From contig NZ_MRDL01000047.1 of the NCBI RefSeq assembly GCF_002008365.1, positions 186,001 through 250,000 of the forward strand: 64,000 nucleotides of DNA, in the 5' to 3' direction. The notes below the pieces were generated by a model. That model saw only the letters and a list, made by a program, of their open reading frames with translations, was not told the DNA's origin and ran no database searches. Source of the stretch: Rhizobium leguminosarum bv. viciae USDA 2370 (GTDB taxonomy: Bacteria; Pseudomonadota; Alphaproteobacteria; Rhizobiales; Rhizobiaceae). The position numbers were made by a program, and so were the translations under genes. Positions 57,481 through 64,000 of this stretch are shown here, one piece after another (within the stretch, counting starts at the first letter, position 1; each line of letters begins with the position of its first letter).

Positions 57481-57956
57481 TGGCGCTCCGCAATTTTATC
57501 TTGCATCGGCTTGGCCTCGGCTTCTGGCGGCGGCAGGAAGGCGCAGTGCTTGCCGAAGCGCTGCTCGCCATCCCCTTTGTGACGCTCTTTGCGGCGGGGA
57601 TACTGGAGTTTGGCAGCATCTTTTGGCAGCGCATGCAGATCGACGCAGGCTTGCGCGATGCCGGGCGTTACCTTTCGCGGTGCCGACCGGTGTCGGGAAC
57701 CTATGTGCCGACATGCAATCAGGCGACGGCGAAGACGATCGCCTTTTACGGAACGCAAACACCTGCGGCAAACGCTCAACCCCGCGTCCCCGACTGGAAG
57801 GATCCTTCCGACATCACCATCACTGCACCCGATGCAGACGGGAACATCACCCTTTCCACTGCTCATCTCTACAAGAACTCGCCAGTGTTCGGCTTTCTGG
57901 GAATCGGTGCCATCACGATCAGTTCCTCCCACGAAGAGAGATATATCGGATGGTGA
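57477..57956 (+). CDS. TadE-like minor pseudopilin 1
   Basis: A 159-residue protein with an N-terminal leader and TadE motif EGAVLAEALLAIPFVTLFAAGILEFGSIFWQRMQIDAG (Glu in the LAEALL motif, as in prepilins). The C-terminal domain holds two cysteines (SRCRPV, PTCNQ). TadE/F pseudopilins help start the pilus or prime the platform. It overlaps tadG by 4 bp and the following gene by 7 bp. Confidence 0.85.
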   Translation: MMALRNFILHRLGLGFWRRQEGAVLAEALLAIPFVTLFAAGILEFGSIFWQRMQIDAGLRDAGRYLSRCRPVSGTYVPTCNQATAKTIAFYGTQTPAANAQPRVPDWKDPSDITITAPDADGNITLSTAHLYKNSPVFGFLGIGAITISSSHEERYIGW

Positions 57957-58573
57957 CCTCTAGGGCGATCAAGACATTCTGGCAGGATAGCAGTGGTGTC
58001 AGCCTTGTCGAAGCATTGCTGACCTTTCCGATCGTCATGCTGGTATTCGCCGCCTTCATCGAGTTCGGCTATGCCATGTCGCAGTGGAATCAGACGGTCA
58101 AGGCACTGCAATATGGCGCCCGTTTGGCGGCGGTATCCGATCCGCTGACCACGAATTTCAATGCCGTTTTCCCAACAGATGCCGCCGATCCACTCAACAA
58201 CGGCAAAGCGGCGCCGAACGATGCAACAATATCCTCGACCTGCGGACCGGCTCTGGCAAACTGCACGGCGGCATTGAACCGGATTGTCCGGGGAAGCGAC
58301 GGCGTTTGCAACGCGGGAACCGATCCTCGCCCCGGCATTTGCGACCTCAATTGGCGCATCACGCCGGATAAGCTGATGGTCACCTACCAGCGATCGGGGC
58401 TCGGCTATTGGGGCCGGCCTGACGGGCCCGTGCTGACGATGCGGCTGGAGGTGCGCAACATCACCTTCGATCTGCCGATCCTTGGCGGGCTGTTGGGATT
58501 GAACGACGTCACCATCCCGGCCCATCCGGTGACGATCACGACGGAAGATCTGAAGACCTGCTCAACCTGCTGA
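57950..58573 (+). CDS. TadE/TadF-like minor pseudopilin 2
   Basis: A 207-residue protein, again with the pseudopilin motif: SSGVSLVEALLTFPIVMLVFAAFIEFGYAMSQWNQTV. The C-terminal part has four to six cysteines (STCGPALANC, GVCNAG, GICDLNW, TCSTC), more than the partner. Translation restarts within the end of the preceding gene (ATG at 57950). Together the two proteins and TadG form the minor subunit set. Confidence 0.85.
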   Translation: MVTSRAIKTFWQDSSGVSLVEALLTFPIVMLVFAAFIEFGYAMSQWNQTVKALQYGARLAAVSDPLTTNFNAVFPTDAADPLNNGKAAPNDATISSTCGPALANCTAALNRIVRGSDGVCNAGTDPRPGICDLNWRITPDKLMVTYQRSGLGYWGRPDGPVLTMRLEVRNITFDLPILGGLLGLNDVTIPAHPVTITTEDLKTCSTC

Positions 58574-58601
58574 CTCCTTAAATTACGCGTAGGAAAGCGA
58601 A

Positions 58602-59744
58602 ATGACAGCTCACATGAACATTGCCGCATCCACCAAGATCCTGGTTCTCTCCGACGACGCGGCAGCAGCGAGCTTCATGCTCGATACGTTTGGGTCGCTT
58701 TCGCGTTACGATGTCCGCCATCTCTCGCTGAAGGCGCTCGGAGAAAAGGGTCGGTTCGATCCGACGCAGTTCGACCTGATCGTTCTCGACGTCGACAACG
58801 GGAAATTGCTGCACCAGCCGGAGCTCTTCGCGTTTCGCACCAGCTATCGGGACATTCCGCTCGTCGTCGTTTCCGAAGACCTACCGGACGACATGCTGCG
58901 GCTGCTCTTCCGCCTGAACGGCAATGACTGGCTGAAGAAACCCCTCGAGCGCCGCGCACTGATCGACATGATTTCGACCCATGCGCCAGGCACTGGGGCC
59001 AGCGACAGCCGGGTGCATGCCGTGGTCTCAGCCGTCGGTGGCGCGGGCGCCAGCATGATCGCTTCGTCGCTTGCGCATGCGCTGGCCCAGCCGACCAAGA
59101 ACTCGACGCCGCGGATTGACTTGTTCGACACGGATTTTTGCTCCGGGATGCTTGGCTATTATCTCAACCTCGTCAACGACTACGACTTAAAACCAGTCAT
59201 CGCCAATCCTTCCCGGGTCGATCTGGAATTCATCGATCTGGTTCGAAAGCGTCATTCGGGGGGCTTTTCACTGCTGTCCTTCAAGCAGCCAGCAGTCCTT
59301 CTGGCACCCAAGGGCCGGGAACTCGTGCTGCGTATGCTCGACGTAGCCGCCTTCGAGAGCGACCACACGATCATCGACATTCCCTATTATGACACGCCGT
59401 GGAAATACGAGGTGCTCAGCTCGGTCAACAGCATCTGCATCGTCACCGAAATGACGGTCCCTGCGCTTTCTCAAGCCAAGGATTTGTTTGCCAATCTGGT
59501 ACGGCTGCGCGGCAGTTCGGATCAGATATTGATCGTCATCAACAAATACCGCAGCAAGCTTTTCGGCCTCGGCCTGCGCCGACAACAAACGGAGAAGATC
59601 TTCAAGGAGATCCCGACGCATGTCATTGCGGATGACTGGGATACTCTGAGCGAGGCAGTCAACCGCGGCGTGCTGCCAGCTCAAGTGAATTCCCGGGCGC
59701 GCTTCTGCGGCGCGGTCGGCAAACTTGGAGCACTGGTGCGATGA
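58602..59744 (+). CDS. cpaE: Pilus assembly ATPase-like protein CpaE (TadZ)
   Basis: A 380-residue protein with a receiver-like N domain (residues about 10-120, FDLIVLDVDNGKLL, acceptor-like Asp in VLD) and a ParA/MinD-like domain. The P-loop is degenerate: AVGGAGASMIASSLAHAL lacks the signature Lys of GGxGKT. Later ParA motifs remain (LFDTDFCSGMLGYYL, HTIIDIPYYDTP). TadZ proteins place the Tad machine at the cell pole. It overlaps the L,D-transpeptidase gene by 4 bp (ATGA). Confidence 0.88.
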   Translation: MTAHMNIAASTKILVLSDDAAAASFMLDTFGSLSRYDVRHLSLKALGEKGRFDPTQFDLIVLDVDNGKLLHQPELFAFRTSYRDIPLVVVSEDLPDDMLRLLFRLNGNDWLKKPLERRALIDMISTHAPGTGASDSRVHAVVSAVGGAGASMIASSLAHALAQPTKNSTPRIDLFDTDFCSGMLGYYLNLVNDYDLKPVIANPSRVDLEFIDLVRKRHSGGFSLLSFKQPAVLLAPKGRELVLRMLDVAAFESDHTIIDIPYYDTPWKYEVLSSVNSICIVTEMTVPALSQAKDLFANLVRLRGSSDQILIVINKYRSKLFGLGLRRQQTEKIFKEIPTHVIADDWDTLSEAVNRGVLPAQVNSRARFCGAVGKLGALVR

Positions 59745-60313
59745 CGGCGATCGACAGTGGGCGCATACGGTCCCGCGCCGCCGATGTCGGTCTTGCGGTT
59801 TTGGCAATTCTGGCCGCTGTCGGGAACGCTGCGGCAGGCGGGCTTGTGCCGCGAAGCCTTGGGCCGACGACAAGCGCCGTGGTGACGATCGAAAAAAGCT
59901 ATGCGGCTGGGACAATCGTCATCGTCAGCGGCAATCGTACGCTGGATCTCGTCATCTCCGAAGGACGCGCGATCCGTTACAAAATCGGCGTCGGACGAGA
60001 CGGATTTCGCTGGAGCGGTACCGTCAAGGTTGGACGCAAGGCAGAGTGGCCTGACTGGCGCCCGCCTGCCGAGATGAAGGCGCGCTCAGCCGGACTTCCG
60101 GACCTGGTACCTGCCGGACCGCTTAATCCCTTGGGTGCCCGCGGGATCTATCTCTACAAGGGCGGGACCGACACGCTCTATCGCATTCATGGAACGAACG
60201 AGCAGTCGACGGTCGGCGGTTTCGCGTCATCGGGCTGTTTTCGCATGAGCAATGCCGACGTCATCGATCTCTATGCGAGGGTGAAAGTCGGTTCCACGGT
60301 CATTGTAAAATAA
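59741..60313 (+). CDS. L,D-transpeptidase inside the Tad pilus operon
   Basis: A 190-residue protein. A signal or membrane segment lies at about residues 13-33 (DVGLAVLAILAAVGNAAAGG). The YkuD domain is complete: LVISEGRAIRYKIGVGRDGF, VKVGRKAEWPDWRPP, YRIHGTNEQSTVGG with the His, and SSGCFRMSNADVIDLYARV with nucleophile Cys166. It is a close relative of the lipoprotein at 42434 (shared GRKAEWP.W.P, PLGAR..YL, RIHGTN, SSGC.RM). The ATG overlaps the cpaE stop, and cpaF follows in 19 bp, so it is coupled with pilus genes. Periplasmic wall crosslinking near the pilus is likely; role in assembly is inference. Confidence 0.93.
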   Translation: MTAIDSGRIRSRAADVGLAVLAILAAVGNAAAGGLVPRSLGPTTSAVVTIEKSYAAGTIVIVSGNRTLDLVISEGRAIRYKIGVGRDGFRWSGTVKVGRKAEWPDWRPPAEMKARSAGLPDLVPAGPLNPLGARGIYLYKGGTDTLYRIHGTNEQSTVGGFASSGCFRMSNADVIDLYARVKVGSTVIVK

Positions 60314-60332
60314 GAGTTCAGGGGTGGGAAAC

Positions 60333-61781
60333 ATGGCGAACGGTATCATTGGGCGTTTCTACAAGCAGCGGGAGCCAGAAAGCCGGGAACATCTGGAGGC
60401 GGCCGAACTGTCTTTGGTCGGCGCAGTTGAAAACATGCCTGCCCAACCGGCCTCCGACAGCGCCACGGCGAGCGGCGAAGAGGCTTCGTTCGGGCCGGAC
60501 ATGGTTTCCGAGCGGGTCAATCTGCACCGCTACCTGCTCGATCGCATCAACCTCGGGATCCTCGACACACTCGACAACGAGGAGATCGCCACCGAGATCC
60601 GGCCGTTGGTCAAGGACTATATCCGGAACAACAACTTTCCGCTGAATGCCAAGGAAATCAATGATCTGATCCGCGATATCACCGACGAGATGCTGGGGCT
60701 GGGACCGATCGAGCCGCTGCTGGCCGATGACACGATCGCAGATATTCTCATCAACGGCTACAACAGCGTCTATGTCGAGCGAAGCGGCAAGCTCGAGAGC
60801 ACCGCCGTGCGGTTCAAAGACGAGGACCACCTGCTTCGGGTGATCAACAAGATCGTCTCGGCGGTTGGCCGCCGTGTCGACGAGTCAACGCCGATGGTTG
60901 ACGCCCGCCTCAAGGATGGATCGCGTGTCAACGTCGCCATCAGGCCGATCTCGGTCGACGGACCGCTCGTTTCCATTCGCAAATTCACGCGCAAGCCGCT
61001 GACAATGGAGCGCCTCGTGCAATATGGCGCTATGGCCGATGCGATGCGCGTCCTTCTCAGCGCCGCGGTCAAGGGCAAGGTGTCCATGGTCATTTCAGGC
61101 GGCACCGGTTCTGGCAAGACCACCTTGCTGAACGCTCTCTCGTCGCAGATTTCTCCAAGGGAGCGCCTGATCACCATCGAGGATGCAGCCGAGCTTCAAC
61201 TGCAGCAGCCGCATGTCGGGCGTCTGGAAACCCGGCCGCCAACGCTCGACGGGCGCAACGAAATCCGTCAACGCGAACTTTTGAAAAACGCCCTGCGCAT
61301 GCGTCCCGACCGCATCATCGTCGGCGAAGTACGCGGCGACGAGGCGTTCGACATGCTGCAGGCGATGAATACCGGTCACGAGGGGTCGATGACGACCATT
61401 CACGCCAACACGCCGCGCGACGCCGTCGGCCGGCTTGAGCAGATGGTCGGCATGGCAGGGATGCCGATGTCGCAGTTGAGCATTCGCTCGCAGATCTCGT
61501 CCGCCATCACCATGATCGTGCAGGTCCAGCGCCTGAGCGACGGCAGCCGCAAGATCGTCTCGATTTCCGAGATCACCGGCATGGAAGGCGAAGTCGTGCA
61601 GATGCAGGAGATTATGAAATTCAAGAAAATCGGCACCGATGAAGGTGGGCGGATCCATGGAGAGTTCCGCGCCACCGGCATCCGGCCGCGGTTCGTCGAG
61701 GAATTTGCCGAACTCGGGATCGAGATCCCTGTGGCGATTTTTGATCCCGGCAAACCGCTGCAAACGGGACCTGTCCAATGA
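60333..61781 (+). CDS. cpaF: Pilus secretion ATPase CpaF (TadA)
   Basis: A 482-residue VirB11/GspE-like hexameric ATPase. Walker A is GGTGSGKTTLL at about residues 256-266, and the Asp and His boxes follow (ERLITIEDAAELQLQQPHV, MRPDRIIVGEVRGDEAFDM, HEGSMTTIHANTPRDAV). It has a long N-terminal region ending with DITDEMLGLGPIEPLLAD. It powers pilus extension and in Tad systems also retraction. AGGGG precedes the ATG at 60333. The stop overlaps tadB by 4 bp. Confidence 0.95.
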   Translation: MANGIIGRFYKQREPESREHLEAAELSLVGAVENMPAQPASDSATASGEEASFGPDMVSERVNLHRYLLDRINLGILDTLDNEEIATEIRPLVKDYIRNNNFPLNAKEINDLIRDITDEMLGLGPIEPLLADDTIADILINGYNSVYVERSGKLESTAVRFKDEDHLLRVINKIVSAVGRRVDESTPMVDARLKDGSRVNVAIRPISVDGPLVSIRKFTRKPLTMERLVQYGAMADAMRVLLSAAVKGKVSMVISGGTGSGKTTLLNALSSQISPRERLITIEDAAELQLQQPHVGRLETRPPTLDGRNEIRQRELLKNALRMRPDRIIVGEVRGDEAFDMLQAMNTGHEGSMTTIHANTPRDAVGRLEQMVGMAGMPMSQLSIRSQISSAITMIVQVQRLSDGSRKIVSISEITGMEGEVVQMQEIMKFKKIGTDEGGRIHGEFRATGIRPRFVEEFAELGIEIPVAIFDPGKPLQTGPVQ

Positions 61782-62731
61782 CCCTGACTCTCCTTTACGC
61801 CGCCGTTTTCACCGCCGCCCTTGTCGCTGTCGAAGCGATCATGCGCAACTACTTCAAGAGCTCCGAACGACACCGCGCCGTGAACCATCGGTTGAGCTTG
61901 CTCGAGGTCAGCGATGATCATCGCAAGACCTATAGCGATATGCTGAAGGAGCGCGGTGCCGGCGGCGGTTGGCGGCAAACCCCCATCACGCAGCGGCTGC
62001 TGCAGTTCTACGCCCAGTCGGGAATCAAGTTCGATGCCAGGCGATTTGCTCTCTTCGCGATCGCGGGCGCCCTTTTGACGTGGCTGGCCGCGGGGTTCCT
62101 CGTGCCCAGCACTCTGTTCAGGATCCCCGTCTTTCTCCTGATCTGTCTCCTCATCCCGGCGCTCGTCGTCTGGCGCGCCCGGGCGCGCCGCATGCGGAAG
62201 TTCGAACTGAAGCTTCCTGAAGCGCTCGATGTCGCCAATCGCAGCTTGGCCGCCGGCCACCCGCTGCCGGCGGCGATTTCTTTGGTGGCACGTGAGATGC
62301 CCGATCCGATCGGCACCGAGTTCGGCCTCCTTTCGGATGAGCTCACCTACGGCGTGACGCTGGACGATGCCCTTGTCAACTTGGCGAACCGGGTCGGCGT
62401 CGAGGATCTGAACCTGCTTGCGATATCGCTGAGCGTGCAGGCCGGAACCGGCGGAAACCTCGTGGAGATCCTGCAGAACCTTTCGAAGACGCTGCGCGAC
62501 CGGTATATGCTGAAGGCAAAGGTCAAGGCGATTTCCTCGGAAGGACGCATCACGGCGATCTTCATGTCGGGCTATCCGTTCCTGCTTTACGCGATGATCA
62601 AGGCGTTGTCGCCGACCTACTTCGATCCCGTCTGGGATAGCGGCCACGGAACCATGGTGGTGAGCGTGCTGCTGGCCGTCATGGCGATCGGGAACGTCAT
62701 TCTCTACAAGATGGTCAACTTCGAGTACTGA
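61778..62731 (+). CDS. tadB: Pilus platform protein TadB
   Basis: A 317-residue inner-membrane protein of the T2SF/GspF family. TMs are at about residues 2-20, 92-125 and 265-312. The cytoplasmic T2SF domain holds LPEALDVANRSLAAGHPLPA, EFGLLSDELTYGVTLDDAL and QAGTGGNLVEILQNLSKTLR, all classic. The ATG overlaps the cpaF stop. With TadC it forms the platform turned by CpaF. Confidence 0.95.
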   Translation: MTLTLLYAAVFTAALVAVEAIMRNYFKSSERHRAVNHRLSLLEVSDDHRKTYSDMLKERGAGGGWRQTPITQRLLQFYAQSGIKFDARRFALFAIAGALLTWLAAGFLVPSTLFRIPVFLLICLLIPALVVWRARARRMRKFELKLPEALDVANRSLAAGHPLPAAISLVAREMPDPIGTEFGLLSDELTYGVTLDDALVNLANRVGVEDLNLLAISLSVQAGTGGNLVEILQNLSKTLRDRYMLKAKVKAISSEGRITAIFMSGYPFLLYAMIKALSPTYFDPVWDSGHGTMVVSVLLAVMAIGNVILYKMVNFEY

Positions 62732-62738
62732 GGCAGTC

Positions 62739-63683
62739 ATGTCGAGTGAGTATGGAATTTACCTCATCGTCTTCTTTGCAGTGCTGATCTTTTCCGCAAC
62801 AGCATCGGAATTGTTTTTTCGACAGCGCGAGGTCTCGGTCCGGGTGTCGAAGAGCTCGGCGGCATCAGGCGAGGAGTTCCACCTTGGCGATACGACGATT
62901 GCCGATCTCGGCGAGGCGGAAAACCGCCTGATCCGTCGCTATTTCGAGATTACGCGACGTGACACCAATGTGAACTCCACCCAGAACCGGCTGATCCGGG
63001 CGGGGTATTTCGCTGCCGGCGCCGTGACCACCTTCCAGGTGGTTCGCGCGGTGATTTGTATCAGCATGCTGGTCGTAGCGGTCTGGGCCTTAAACCGGTT
63101 CGCGCCTGATATGTCGCAGATAGTGACGCTGATCCTTGGCATGTTTGCTGCGGGCGCGACCTTTATTCTGGTCAACATCTATATCGACCGGCGCGGCGCC
63201 GCCAAGGAGAGGGAGTACCGCCGCCTCTTTCCCGATTTCATGGATATGCTGATCGTCTGCCTTGATGCGGGGATGAGCATCGAGGCGGCGGCGAACCGCG
63301 TTGCCCGGGAATTCGTTGCCAAGCAGCAGGACTTCGGCCTGCATCTCTCGATCATGATGCTGGAAGTGCGGGGCGGCCGGCGATTGCGCGAGGCGCTCGC
63401 CAACCTTGCCGTCCGCCTGAGGATCGACGAGGCCCGGGCCCTGTCCGTTCTGTTCCGTCAATCGGAAGAGCTCGGGACCAGCGTAACGCAGACGCTGAGG
63501 GTCTACTGCAAGGAAATGCGCGACCTCCGTATTATTCGCGCCGAGGAAAAGGCAAACGCCCTGCCGGTCAAGATGCTGCTGCCGCTCGGCGCGTTTCTTT
63601 TTCCGGTAAGCCTTATCATCGTTCTCGTTCCCATTGTTATCCGTGTCATCAGTCTTCTCATCGGCATGAAACCCGGCGGTTGA
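62739..63683 (+). CDS. tadC: Pilus platform protein TadC
   Basis: A 314-residue partner of TadB with a TM at the N-terminus (YLIVFFAVLIFSATASELFF), middle TMs, and the T2SF domain: FPDFMDMLIVCLDAGMSIEAA, MMLEVRGGRRLREALANLAV and FRQSEELGTSVTQTLRVYC. A final TM pair ends the protein. It lies 7 bp after tadB. Signatures and length are normal. Confidence 0.95.
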   Translation: MSSEYGIYLIVFFAVLIFSATASELFFRQREVSVRVSKSSAASGEEFHLGDTTIADLGEAENRLIRRYFEITRRDTNVNSTQNRLIRAGYFAAGAVTTFQVVRAVICISMLVVAVWALNRFAPDMSQIVTLILGMFAAGATFILVNIYIDRRGAAKEREYRRLFPDFMDMLIVCLDAGMSIEAAANRVAREFVAKQQDFGLHLSIMMLEVRGGRRLREALANLAVRLRIDEARALSVLFRQSEELGTSVTQTLRVYCKEMRDLRIIRAEEKANALPVKMLLPLGAFLFPVSLIIVLVPIVIRVISLLIGMKPGG

Positions 63684-63698
63684 GCCAAGCGAGGTCAT

Positions 63699-64000
63699 AT
63701 GCAGTATTCGCTCGAACAGAATCGTAAGGATGCCATCATTTCCATCGATCCGCGTATGCCAATGGCACCGGCAAGCATAGAACAAGCCGGACTGGATCCG
63801 TCGTTCCTGCTTCGGCTGGCGTCAAAATGCGCGGCCGAGCAGGACACCACCACGGCATCCCATCTCGCTGACCGAATGAAATTGCCGAAAGTGATCGTCA
63901 ATATCCTGATCAAGGAGCTCGTGAAACTCGCCTATCTCGAGGCGCGCGGCTTGGCTGGTGAGGATGTGAGATCCGATATTCGATATGCGCTTTCCATGAA
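63699..64000 (+). CDS. Protein with winged-helix-like N-terminus following tadC, 3' end outside window
   Basis: An ATG at 63699 with GAGG 4 bases upstream opens a frame that runs to the window end. The first 100 residues include DPSFLLRLASKCAAEQDTTT and LADRMKLPKVIVNILIKEL, a helix-turn-helix-like block. In Tad loci of other alphaproteobacteria an AAA-type ATPase with such an N-terminus often follows tadC, which is the best guess here. The ATPase part is not visible. It is 15 bp after tadC, same operon. Confidence 0.6.
   Translation, partial: MQYSLEQNRKDAIISIDPRMPMAPASIEQAGLDPSFLLRLASKCAAEQDTTTASHLADRMKLPKVIVNILIKELVKLAYLEARGLAGEDVRSDIRYALSM

Overview
The window looks like chromosomal DNA of a fast-growing rhizobium of the Rhizobium leguminosarum/etli group. 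The sequence is visibly GC-rich with strong G/C at third codon positions. It carries the rhizobial block feuN-feuP-feuQ, cycHJKL, degP, a response regulator/kinase pair, glnE and a pleC-type kinase, plus intergenic palindromic mosaic repeats of the kind seen in Rhizobiaceae. No rRNA, tRNA, IS element, CRISPR array or prophage block was found. The species call is inference.

Layout. 1-5.7 kb: end of a glutathione S-transferase gene, an FMN-binding oxidase-like protein, a DUF1348/TetR pair with repeated GTACA operators, a lone phage-type lysozyme-like gene, a Dabb protein and an MFS transporter. 6-8.4 kb: FeuN/FeuP/FeuQ signalling. 9.1-13.2 kb: four-gene cytochrome c maturation operon cycHJKL, genes overlapping by 4 bp. 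13.3-14.3 kb: a divergent cupin/MarR pair with two palindromic operators, placed between cycL and degP. 14.6-24.3 kb: degP, a two-component pair, glnE, a small unknown gene and pleC. 24.5-33.8 kb: pepN, a soluble chemoreceptor-like protein with its signalling domain first, a DMT exporter, a winged-helix protein, repeats and two small ORFs, a uracil-DNA glycosylase-like protein and an Hsp70-like protein. 34-38.4 kb: RND efflux pump and membrane-fusion protein. 38.7-50.3 kb: APH-like kinase, divergent SDR, ETF-ubiquinone oxidoreductase, L,D-transpeptidase, DMT/Lrp pair, mgtE, quinone-oxidoreductase/HxlR pair, MFS, lipid kinase. 50.4-51.9 kb: a decayed locus with a twice-frameshifted glutamine synthetase-like gene and an aminotransferase remnant.

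52-64 kb: a Tad (type IVb, Flp) pilus locus. cpaA (prepilin peptidase) is divergent from flp-cpaB-cpaC-lipoprotein-tadG-tadE-tadE-cpaE-ldt-cpaF-tadB-tadC and a further gene cut by the window end. A canonical CtrA box (TTAA-N7-TTAA) overlaps the flp promoter and a hairpin follows flp, which would favour pilin over assembly proteins. The most unusual feature is an L,D-transpeptidase gene translationally coupled between cpaE and cpaF. It is a close relative of the stand-alone L,D-transpeptidase at 42.4 kb, which has its own near-perfect CtrA box. Together with the pleC-type kinase, an upstream regulator of CtrA in Caulobacter and rhizobia, this suggests cell-cycle-timed, wall-remodelling pilus assembly. 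The parts are visible in the sequence; the link between them is inference.
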